Assembly (NCBI RefSeq): GCF_022539315.1
Contig: NC_066314.1
Span: forward strand, 46,065,180 to 46,129,179
Direction: 5' to 3'
Source: Serinus canaria
Taxonomy: Eukaryota > Chordata > Aves > Passeriformes > Fringillidae
DNA: 64,000 nucleotides
A program made the translations under genes and the position numbers. Each line of letters begins with the position of its first letter. Within the stretch, counting starts at the first letter, position 1. Shown piece by piece: positions 38,364 to 49,100 of the stretch. A model generated the notes under the pieces. That model was given only the letters and a program-made list of their open reading frames with translations, ran no database searches and was not told where the DNA came from.

Positions 38364-39830
38364 GAGAGGAAGAAAAAGAAAAAAAGAAAAATAAGACCCA
38401 AAACGTTAGAAATGCAGGAAGTGTCCCACCCTGACTCCTCCCCACGCCCACCTACTGTTCCCTGTCATATCTTTCTTTCTGAAGAATCCAGTTCCTGATC
38501 AAACTTCCCCCCCAAATGCAATGCCATCACAGGGTCATGACCATTCTTTTTGTTAAGTTTCTGCAGAAACGGTGTTTGAAATACACTGTTTGAAATACTT
38601 TCTAACCATTCTAAGAAAAAAAAAAAAAGAGAGAGAAATCAAAATGCAGTTTCAATGCTTAAGGAGAATATTACTGTCTTATGTCTTTTGCACATGAGTA
38701 TTTCTGCCTAGTGGAAAAGTGTCAATCTGCAGTAGGGGGGAAAAGTGCAATGCAGAATCAAATGCAAGAACGTAAAAAAGATATTTAATTTAAATGAAGT
38801 TACTGAACATGTGGGGCAAGCAGTGGCCCAGCATTTATTTTGCATTCAGTGTGGCACTACACAGGGAAAATGCTATGTTGGGGTTGGTTGTTTTTTTGGT
38901 TGGTGGTTTGTTTTGTTTTTTTTTTTTTTTTAAGAGCAGGGGATTTTATTGCATCAGTCAGAGTTTGACATGAAGTGTGTTGAAAGACAAAACACTTATA
39001 GCTATGAGTAACTGGCATGTTGCTAGAGTGGTTTAAAGAGGGGAGAAGAAGATTTTTCTTTAATTTTGGCTTTAGATTTCAAGTAAACTTTAATGTTTTG
39101 AAAGTATTCACAGATTTAATACCTAGTGTATACGTAATATAATTATAAGCAGCTGAAACACGAGTGATATTTACTTCAGTCTTTCTGTCTCCTCTGTCAG
39201 TCTCTCTTTTTTTTTTTTTTTTTAAAAAGACTCACCTGATTAGGGCACTCTGGGATAGCACTGCATTGGGGCCACATGATCACCATCAGGAGCAACCTCT
39301 GACCTCCTCTGCCTGCAGCTTTTACTTAACCCTGTAGTTTCTGGACGTTTGTGCAGTATTGAAAAGACAGGAAAAAAGAAACAGATAAATAAACATGGTT
39401 ATAACCTGACGCTAAAACTAAAACCAAGGAAATGTACCTCTTTCTTCAGAATTAAAACTAAAATCTTAAATAAAACAGAAAACTTGATGATGACTTCATG
39501 TTTGCTTTCTGGTTTTTTTAACCTAGGATTTTTAATTACTGCATCTGGTAAAAAGTGTATGCCATTGCATGTTTGGTGTTTTCTTCTTATTCATCTAAAC
39601 CAGAACTACTTTATCATTGGAAATACTGCTTTGTATGGTAACTTCTGTATTGAAGGGTAGAAAAAGCTTAACACTTTAAATCTTTTTAAGGGATTCTGTT
39701 GTCTTTACTCATGGCAATAGCTCAAGACAGTCAGTCTCTAACTGTTATTGGTAGTATCCTTTTAAATCTGCAGCATGAAAATCTTGTTTATATTTTCTGA
39801 ATTAAATGCTGTGGCACTCGGGGTAGATAG
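38364..39830 (+). other. CNOT4: CNOT4 3'UTR (probable extent)
   Basis: Non-coding sequence after the CNOT4 stop with A-rich and T/G-rich runs (38608-38628, 38880-38933, 39209-39226). A consensus AATAAA lies at 39469-39474 and ATTAAA at 39801-39806; either could end the transcript. The exact end is not decided by the sequence alone. Confidence 0.5.
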
Positions 39831-41990
39831 CATGCAATAATATGCCTGAAGATATGGCAGAGAATTTATTACAACTCCCTGTGTTCGTTAACAGCCTTGC
39901 ATAAAGGTGTAAAATACTGTCACTGCACAACAGGGGATGAAGAGCACTTAATGGACAGAAAGCCTCCCGTAAGCTTTTACACTTGCAAGCAGACATAATT
40001 AAAACCTGCAGCCGTGTGGTTGGGCTGCTGATTGATGTAGCTTACGAGGGTGGCAGAGAGCCTGAAATTCTCAAGATGCCTGTGCAGAAGGATCTCTCAC
40101 CTGGTGTGAGCTGTACAGTTCAGGCTGGCAGCCTTCTGAAAATGTTGGCTACTGGCAGGGGCAAGGAAGGGAATTTCCACTGATGAACTGTGAATCCTAA
40201 ATGGGGATGGGGTGGGGTGAGGAACTGGCCTGTCAGGAAGTGGGAACAAATGCTGAATCAGCCTCTGGACAGAGGAGCAAAGTCTTGAATCTGCACAGTG
40301 TTTTTCTAAATGTCCTGTTAACACAAAGCAGCACTTGGTGACTACATGCTGTTGCTTGTCTCTCACTTGCATTGCCATTTTAGTGCTGTATTTATTACTC
40401 TGTATTATACGCCTGTATGTGCTCTTTCTGAACTGTCAGCATTGCTGCAGATGAGTCATGTACCTAGTGGGTACATGGGGGAATGTGCACACCCTTTGAT
40501 GCCAGTGCTCCCCCAAAAGTAAACTATGTTTTTGTCACCCAGTCATCTCCTGTAACTGCTGGTGGTGGAGAGAGAAATGCTGCAGGCTGGAATGGCCTCA
40601 TCTATGGCAGTGCCTACTGGTGCCCCTGAACTGGGGGTGCAGCCCAGCAGGAACTGTGCTGGAGGTGTTGGTGAAGATATAAATGATCTTTGGTTTGGAT
40701 TTTTTTTGTGTCTCCTTCCATAGTTGGTAGGCATTTTTCCACCTTTAACATTTTGTTTTAGAAGGGTGCCCTTTCTGACCCTGAAAATTAGCAAGGCTCC
40801 TAAAGCAGCTCCAACTGCTTTCGATGTACCACAGCAATTCCTGAAGCTGCTGCCTTCTTCAGGTTTTTACTTGTCCCTTTGTTGCAGTTTAGGAGGTGCT
40901 GTGGCAGTGCTGTGCCCATGGTCTGCTGCCTCTGGAAACCAGGCTTTAGCTGCTTGGGAGGTGCTTACTCCCTGCTGCCATGCAGCAGCTGGTGTGATCA
41001 GCCCACCAACAGACCCTTAGCCTTCAGGAAAAGCTTTGCAACTACAATGGCTTCTTCTCCTTATGATGCTGCTTTCCCAAGAAAAACTTCTTGGTGGGTA
41101 ACATCAAGTATGGTGGTAACATCAAGGCATTACAGTAAGGTGTATCACTGATCAGACTGATATGTGCTGATGGCTGCAGCTTTTGTCCCATTTAGTCTAT
41201 TCTTGTGTACTGTCTGATGTGGACTCTGCATCCCCTCAGTTGGGAACCAACCTGGTGTCACACTCTGTTCAACTGTGTGGAGCTCACCTGGTTTTTTCTC
41301 CTGAAGTTTTGCGTTTATTGGTAAGGGGGAGGAAGGTGAGTTTTTGTTTTGTTGGAGGTTTATCTTTGGTGTGGTTTTGGTTATTTTTTTTTTAATGAAT
41401 TGATGGAGTTTTCCTATGACATGAAATTCTGTACAGGAACATTTATTGAAAAGAGAACATGACTTTAATTGTTTTAGTTTATGGTCTGTTGTTTCTTGTC
41501 TTGTATGGGTACTTGCAGCTCTTTAATGTGTTAAGCAAAGAACAGCCCTTGACTGAAAGGCTGGTGATGCAGGACTGGCAGCACATTTGGTAGATAATAT
41601 CTGGAGAAGGTAAAAGATGGGCCAGACTTCTCTTCCAAAATGTGTATGAGTGTGTGTTGAGGGAAGGAAGGGGATTGTTGGCCATGGATATGTTGGTATA
41701 CGAAGCATTTTTAACAAATTTACAATTCATGTGTGGTAATTTGAGGGTGAGCAGTGCTGGATTGATAGTAAGGGTTCCTGGCTTCCTCCCCCCCATCTTT
41801 TTAATACTGAACAAGGGAATTATGTTTTTTCTAGACACAGCAAGGAATATAATGTCACCTTCTGGCTGAGGTGAAGAGCTATTGCACTAATTCTTTTTCC
41901 TTTTAAAACTTTCATTGCCTAGTTGGAAATCAAGCGTCAGCAGTGCATTGTAAATGCAGTGTCTTGAAAGACTTGTTTTAATCACAATTA
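39831..41990. other. Intergenic or distal 3'UTR sequence
   Basis: Between the likely CNOT4 poly(A) sites and the A-rich repeat at 42.0 kb. Somewhat richer in GC than the introns. TTTATT near 41441-41446 would be a minus-strand AATAAA and could serve the converging SUSD3-like gene. No coding exon recognised. Confidence 0.5.
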
Positions 41991-42411
41991 AAATAGAAAA
42001 TAAAACTTAAAAGGAGAAAGAAAACAGCTAAAAAGGGAAAAAAGTAAAGATGTTGAAAAACGAAAAGTTAAAAAGGAGGGCCACTTGCAACTGGCACGTG
42101 TTCAGCATGTACTGTGAAGTTCATTTTCCCTCCTGCTGGGAAAGCTTTTGGCAGCGCCCTGGTCTCCCTGTGCCTGGCACCAGGAGTCGGGTGTCAGCTG
42201 GTTCCAGCTTTTGACCCAGCCTGGTGACTTGAGCAGCAGCTGCTGGCAATGGGGGAGGGTCTGGTTCTCTGCTGAGCTGATCTCAGGTGAATTCCCTCCC
42301 CTGGCTCCTGCAGCTCCTGAAACACTGTTGCAGGGCTGCTGCTGGGGCAGGCACTTGAGCGGTGCTTGCCACAACCGACTGGGTCAAGCCAGACCTGCCT
42401 TGTCCCTGTTT
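41990..42411 (+). repeat. Copy 1 of a ~0.4-kb direct repeat (pair with 50,790-51,217)
   Basis: An A-rich leader with irregular AAAAGTTAAAAAGG-like units, then about 320 bp of GC-rich sequence from TTGCAACTGGCACGTGTTCA to CTGCCTTGTCCCTGTT. The GC-rich part is nearly identical to the sequence at 50884-51217 in the same orientation. Identity ends sharply after CCCTGTT. The element family is not recognised. Confidence 0.85.
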
Positions 42412-42930
42412 GAGGATTTCCTGAACTCAACTTTTGTTTTTCTTTTCCTCCATCAGAGAATCTGTTGTCCAGTAAGATTTTTTCCCCTTAGATGCTCATA
42501 TAATCATAAACATTGAAGACGTTGGATTTTAGGGAAAACGGGGGATGGTTTTAGCTTTGTGGTTTTGCTGGTTCTGATTTAGTTTGGAGTTTTTTATAGT
42601 TTGGTAGAGTTGTCATGCTGCTGTAGAGATTTCTGGCTTTTTTTTCTTCTGGTGGGAGGGAAATGGTCATGCATCCGTTTCCATCCTTATGCTTGCAAAG
42701 GAGTTTCGAAAAATATGCTTTAAAAGCTTGTGGCTCCTGGGTGCTTATTGTTCATCCCTCTCCTCAGAACGTGTGGAAGTTGCCTTAGTTGCAAAGGAGC
42801 TTGGCACTGGTGTTGGTCTCTAGCACAAAGAAATCCAGTGCACAGCAGGAGTAGCATTGCCTGGGACTAATTCCCTCTGGGGAAAGCTGTTGTGCTGAGA
42901 TAAAAACTCACTGCTCAGAACTGAGGTGTG
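42412..42930. other. Sequence downstream of the proposed SUSD3-like stop
   Basis: Would be 3'UTR of the minus-strand gene if exon 6 is right. No minus-strand AATAAA is visible here; the nearest is near 41441-41446. No coding exon recognised. Confidence 0.4.
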
Positions 42931-43196
42931 TCAAGAAGCTGAGAGGTGGCAGAAGGGTTGGGGGACTGGGGTTGTCACCGGCCCACCCTGAAGGGCTTGT
43001 AGGTACTTGTAACGTCTTGAGGGGGATGACCTCTCCTCCAGTCCAGCTGGAGTTCTCAGTGTGGCCAGAGCATGTACTGTAAAGTGGTGTTTGGCATGAA
43101 GCTGTGCTTTGAGTGGTTGCTGCATTACACCTCCAGTAGGATGTGGCTGCATGGCCAGCTGTGGATGTGCATTCCACTTCACTGGTGTAGGGTCAT
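42931..43196 (-). CDS. SUSD3-like last exon (tentative)
   Basis: After acceptor attcagcttgaacag, phase 1 gives [20 protein letters not shown], then [20 protein letters not shown] and further Pro/Ser-rich sequence to FCHLSAS and TGA. This is 88 codons including stop, open and Gln/Pro/His-rich. The acceptor's pyrimidine tract is poor and another minus frame is also open here, so this is a candidate only. Confidence 0.35.
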
Positions 43197-46100
43197 CTGT
43201 TCAAGCTGAATGCAGATGTAAGAGCTTGTGCTCCTACCTCTTTGCCCAAATCTCAGCAATTTTTTCCTTCTTTGGGATGTTCAAATGATATCCATGCCTT
43301 AGCTTTTTTGTATATTTGTGGCTTTTTAGATTTTTAAGATACAGTTGTATGGTTTACAGTACTTTTCCTGCCCTCATGTTTTAGAACAATAAGCTAAACC
43401 TTTCTAACACATTCTTGAAATTCCGTTTAGTTTTATTCTTAAAAAGAGAATTTCTGACAAGGATGTCTTGTTTTCCATCAGAACCTGAGACATAACAATA
43501 AATAGGGTAAAGAAACCCCTGGACCAACTCCAAGGGGGTGACCTAAGGGTAGGTTACTGGGGCAACTGATCTCCTATTGGATGTACCTGCTAGATATACT
43601 GAGTAATTGCACTTATAAAAATGGTAGTAATCCTTTGTATTGGGTGCATATATAGCCATATCTATGCACCCAAAAGCTTTCATTAAAGAATTGCTTTTTA
43701 TCTTACCACTCTTAGTATTGTTGGGAAAGTTTTTGTCTTTTGATTCTGGGCAGCAGTAGGAAGGAGGTCTTGAGTTCTCTTAATAGTTGAGACCATAAAC
43801 AAAGCTTCTAAAGAGTAAAAAGGTGAACTATCATCATAGCTTTGGGTTGCAGTATAAGAAAAGGCATAGCCTCAGGATGCTATGATCTACATGCAAGAGT
43901 ATTGTTAATGAGTGAGGTGTTCACCTTCCCTAATTTCTGGGCTGTGCCTTTGCCCAAGACATACTGCAGCAAATTGATGAAAAATTGATGGCAAATTCAG
44001 ATGGAAATGGCCATATGAAGTTGTTGCCATACAAATTCAGGGAGCTGGAGTGACTTGTGGCACTCTGAATTGCTGCATTGTGAAGTTTTGAGGTGAGTTG
44101 GGTGACCTGCCAGCTGCAGATTTGTTACTGGCTTTGCTGATGAAAAGTCTGGTCTAGGGTGGTCTGATGCAGTGACTTAGGTGTCGAAGTCATTTGAACA
44201 GAGGTGGTATCACTGCAGAGAAAAACAGTACAGAAAAGTCCTTTTTAGTCTGAAATCTGTGGGAGAGTGATCTGCCTGACATCTGATGATCAGGAGGTTC
44301 CATCTCCTGCAAGGCAGGTGAATCTTTCAGTGGGATACAAGCATCACATATTTACTGTTGTTGTCTCCTGTGAAATCTTGCTAGACTGCTATTTCTTTTT
44401 CTCAGTCCTGAGACTTAAAACTTTGACAATAATGTTTGTATTTGAGGTGCATGGAGAGAGAATGAGACTTGCTCAGCTCTTTCCTCTTCCTACCAGCACC
44501 TAAAATGTTACTCTAGAAAGCTTGTACTGCCAGAAGGTGGCCATTGTTTTCAGGCTCACAATGAGTGTGTTTTTACAATTTCATACCTTTAGCATTTGGA
44601 TGTTACCGGCCCCAGCATTAATCTTGGCCAGATCTCCAGAGATCTCTTCTGCCAGTGCTAAACAGTCACAAGAGGCTGGTACACCAGCCTTCACTGGAGA
44701 ATTTAAAGTTGAGACCAAAACTCGTTCAGCTCTTTGGAGATAAGCATGCAGGCTGAGGTTTACAGTGTGGAGTCTGATGCTTAAAATCCTGTTTAAAAAA
44801 AGAACCAACTGGGAGTGGTTTGTTCAGACACTCAGCAGAAAGCTACCTCTTGTGAGGTTTGCCTGGGACAGAATGGGCAATCAGCTGGCCTTGCAGCTAT
44901 CTCCATCCCACTTCAGATGGTTTCCTTTAGTTCCAAGGTCCAGTTCTCTGCAGGATATTGAATGCATTTAATTTACCTTTTTAAAAAAGGTGATATATGT
45001 GGTTCAGTGGATGCTGGCTCCAACAGGAACCTCTGTGTAACATGGCAAGAATGCATGGGATTAAAGCCTAAGAGGTTGGCTTCTTCCAGTTTACAAATTA
45101 CTTAAAGCTTCTATATGGTTGCCTTCCTCCTCCCTCCTCATTTGGTAAATAAATACTAACTGTGCTTCTTGTTGCCTCACTGATGGTGCCTTCCTGAGTT
45201 GAAGCTGAGTGTGGCTTTTCTCAGCTCTTGCTGCACTGCTCCAAGGAGCTGAGGCAAAGATTAAAGGCTAGATAGGGAAACTCGTAGTAGAGCTGACCTT
45301 CCTGCCCTTAACCCATATTTCTTCTCTTGGTTCTCCTGCTGCTTCAGATGACTTTTGAAGAAGACCTGGCTGTGTGCTCTTCCTTGCTGGAGAAATTTGG
45401 CTAAGACAATGATTTGGGTCCAAAGAGTTTTGTTAGGAAGCTGAGTTTGCATACATGCATTAAAAAAAAAGAGTCAGGAAAATGTTACTCCAAAGAAACT
45501 TTTCAATTTTGTCAAGTAAATAATTTTTTAAATACCAACTGTATAAAATGCTTGATTCAAGTTGACAATTTTTTCTGTACAAAAAACTACTGTGTCAGTT
45601 TTTTATTGAAAATGCCAGCTTTTTGTCATGACACTTCATGTGAAGTGAAGTTGCTGACAAATCAGCAACTTTCTGGACATGTTTGGCAAAAGGTTTTTAT
45701 ATCTGCAATGTGCATCATTTCAGTTTATAGTGAAAGCAGGTGTCAATCTCTAATATTATGTAGCAAAAATAGAAAATCACACTTGGTTTTAAAGCCTCAC
45801 TCAGATCCAAGGAAGAACAAACTGAGTCCCAAATGTATTTTTGGAACAAAAATCTCTTTGGAGAGAGAGAAGATTGTAGTGAGGTTTTTTGGATTCAATA
45901 AAACATAATAATGGAGAGGAACAGAGAAAGAAATAGATAGGAAAAGTCTCATTCCCATCCCATTTTTCTTTTGAACAGTTTACTTTGGAACAGGATTATT
46001 CCCCTCCCTGTGCATTATACTTGGCTGGAAGAAGAGGGAGGACAAGGTAGGGTTAGGCTGTGAGCTGAAGGGAAGCTCAGAGCAGGTCTTGTTTTCCCTG

Positions 46101-49100
46101 TCCTTTCTAAGCATCAGTTGTCTTAAGAGAAGGAAAGATTTCTCTTCCTTGTGCAACTTTTGGTAAATGGCCACTGTCAGCATCATTTTCCAGGGATCTG
46201 TAAAAGTTTTACCACCTGCTTCCAGACTTCCCATACCTTGGTCATGTGAAAAAAAAAAAACATGAGAGGTGAAATCGGAATAGATTCCTTTATTATTGGA
46301 AATAGCAAAAACCAGTGTCCCTAGCCCTCATTCCAGGGAAAAGTGGCAGCAGTATCAACACCTACTATGAAACCTCCTCTTATCACAAGAAAGTGCTACC
46401 TTGCATCTTTTTTAGGCTTCTTTCCTTGAAATGTGATGCAAATGTTGACAGAAACAAAGTCGGCAGACTAAAACTCCCAGCCTTTGTAGCAGGATTGTAT
46501 GAGCATCCCGTGTTGGATCCTTGAGCCAGCAGGGCATGCTGGGGTGCTTGTTCTTATTACCAGCCGCATGCATGCAGCAGCTCTGGGGCTGCCAGCCCCT
46601 CCTCTAGCACCGCAGCGCCTCCGAGATCCCCGGAGCGTCTCTGTGCAGACCTGATGCCGCAGTACCACCGAGCCCCGCTGCCCAGAGCGCCTTGGGCACG
46701 CTGCAGAGGCACAGCTGTGTCCTGGAGCTGCCTGGCCAGGCTCTGCATGTGCTCCTGGGACATGCCCCTGGACTTCCACCCAGGAGATACTGAATATGTT
46801 CCTGGAACGTGCCCCTGGACTTCCACCCAGGAGATACTAATTATGTTCCTGGAACGTGCCCCTGGACTTCCACCCAGGAGATGGATATAGTGGACAGAAA
46901 TATGGTGTCATTGCTTTCTGAATGCAATTGATGGTGCTTAGGTTAGCTCTTTGAGTCCTGCTATGGGTCCTGATACATGTGATTAGAATTTCTAATGCTG
47001 GAGAGAAAGCATGAAAAACCCCAAAGAGATTTGATGCATTTTGAGTTGGGCTTTTTTTTTTTTTTTTTTTTTCCTTTCTTTTTTTTTTTTTTTTTTTTTT
47101 TTTTTGGAGGGGGTGTTGTTTTGTTTGTTTTCAGATGTGCTAGGTTCTTTGTGTTAAAGATAAATTCACATTTTCCCCTTGACTGGCTAGCTTTGCACTC
47201 TTGTCAATACATCTTCCAAGTTGAAGAATGTCCGTATAGAAGTGGGAGGATATGGTGACTTCTGAATGCCAACAAAAATAAACTTTGTCTCTGTCTATAT
47301 TTAACTGCAATTAATTGTAAATGCTTCCAGATATCTAAACTCATTCTTTGTTCCTGGTAACTGTTTACACTTTCAGCCTTTAAGAGCCCCAAACAGGAAA
47401 TCACATTCATGTTCAAAACCTAGAAGTCTATACATGGACTTTAGGTTAAGCTGGGGCTGCTCAGACTTGATTTGATCAATGATCAATTAAGAAGTTTATA
47501 ACCTGGTAACTCCTATTTGAAACGTGCACTGCTGGGCAGGGGAGGGAAATAAAAGGATTAAATAAAAAATATAATCCTTTTATTATTCTTTGTCTTTCAG
47601 CAAGAAGTGTCAGGTTTTCTCCATTTGAAAATCCAGGTGCGGTAATTGGCTCTTCTGAAATGCTTTCCTGAGCTCAAGGAGTTAATAGCGTTAAAAGAGG
47701 GGGCAAAAAAGGAAGTGGGATGGCAATTTAACCTCTCAAACCGGCTTCCCGAGCTTGCTGAAGAGGTTATGTTCCTCCAGGCCGGGGCAGCCGAGGGGCA
47801 GCAGGGCGCCGTGCCCGTGGCGGGGCCGCTGGCCGGGCGGGCCGCTGCCCGGGGCGGGGCCGGGCCGCAGCAGGGCCGGGCCCTCACTGCGCCATCTTCC
47901 CTCGGGCGCCTTCGGCCGCTGGGCTGGGCTGCTGGAAAGGCAAACGGGACAGGCCATGGTAAGGAGCCTGCAGCCTGCCCAGGTGATGCTGAGGCAGGGC
48001 AAAGGGAGCGCCGGGCCTCCGGCTTCCCTCCCGCTTGGAAAAGAGCTGGTGCCAGGGTTTCACTGCTTTCGGGGGCTAGGTGGGTGAAGTCGGGGACTGA
48101 CTGCTCAAGGGACGCGAGCTTTTCTACAGCTGGCTGCTCCTGCCTCCGCGCAGCCTGGGAGCGGCTCGTCCCTGTGTGCGAGGAGCTTGGGAGGGCAGCG
48201 GCAGGAGATGGTGCTGAAGCGTACCTGTGGAAAGCCAGGTTATTGCAGCCTGCGAATGCCCCTGGGAACACCGAGCTGGAGACGGCCGAGAGGTGGTAAT
48301 CGCGCCGGTGGTAGTGCTTGAGTCTTCCAAAAGCATTCCTGCCCCTCGCGGCGGTGGAGCGGTCACGCTTCCCTCCTCTGGCTTTCCTTCTCTGCTGCTG
48401 CTGCTGCTGCTGCCTGCCGGGTGGGGAGAGACAGATGCCCATGCAGGTGCTTGCTTTGGGCTCTGTGGTCTGGCTTTTATTTGCCCACACCCCTGGAAAA
48501 GATCGGGCATGTTTGTATCCTAAGGCAACGCTGTCGCCCAATGATTTTTACCCCCTTCCTCTGTTCCCAGAGGAAAGGACTGACGCTGTTTCAGCCCTGC
48601 AGAAAAAGGTTGCACCACCTAGGGAAGAGCAAGCCTGTGGGGAGACTCCATCTCAGTCTTTCTACAGGTGGTGCCCGTTGAAAGACTGAGATGCCCTCTG
48701 TTGCTTGCAGGGTTTTTTTTCCTCCTCGTCCTTGTGCACTTCGGATAGAGTTAGGCTCTTGGTTAAGGTGTATTCCTGGGCTGCATGGTCCCTGTTACTG
48801 TAATCCTTTGCCCAGGATACAAAAGAGGCCTTGCTGGACTGTAGTGTGTGCCGGGCAAACTGGGCGGTGCTGCTGCAGGGATGATTCTCTGTGAATGTGG
48901 TCCTGCTACCTCTGTTTGCCCAGTTCTGCTTCCCACCATGGCTTTTCTCACAGCTATTTCCAGAGAAGGGTGCTCCTCCTTTCCCTCCCCAGCCCTGGGC
49001 TGTGTGCAGACAGTTGCACTGAACTTAGCCTCAGAAAAGTGATATTCCTATTAACCATCCTCCACGTAGTGTCTGTTCCCTTCTTCCTCTGGTAATGGGG

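Larger units (their letters stand above)
43197..48224 (-). other. SUSD3-like introns 4 and 5
   Basis: Sequence between proposed exons 4, 5 and 6. It holds the 47-bp minisatellite (46754-46882), a poly-T tract (47051-47105) and part of the CpG island. A minus-strand AATAAA near 43432-43437 would suit a transcript ending at exon 5. Nothing else identified. Confidence 0.5.

Noticed and set aside
46468..46826. Minus frames across the minisatellite (for example [15 protein letters not shown]) as a missing SUSD3-like tail exon
   Set aside because: The resemblance to the SUSD3 tail is slight, the splice donor is poor, and the frame runs into the 47-bp repeat.
47646..48299. 217-codon plus-strand open frame over the CpG island
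   Set aside because: Ala/Gly/Arg-rich composition from GC-rich DNA, no recognisable domain, and it overlaps the better supported minus exon.
47597..48541. A single 314-codon minus-strand open frame
   Set aside because: Only its middle (48413-48225) is supported as an exon by splice sites and phase. The rest is GC-rich CpG-island sequence whose lack of stops follows from base composition.
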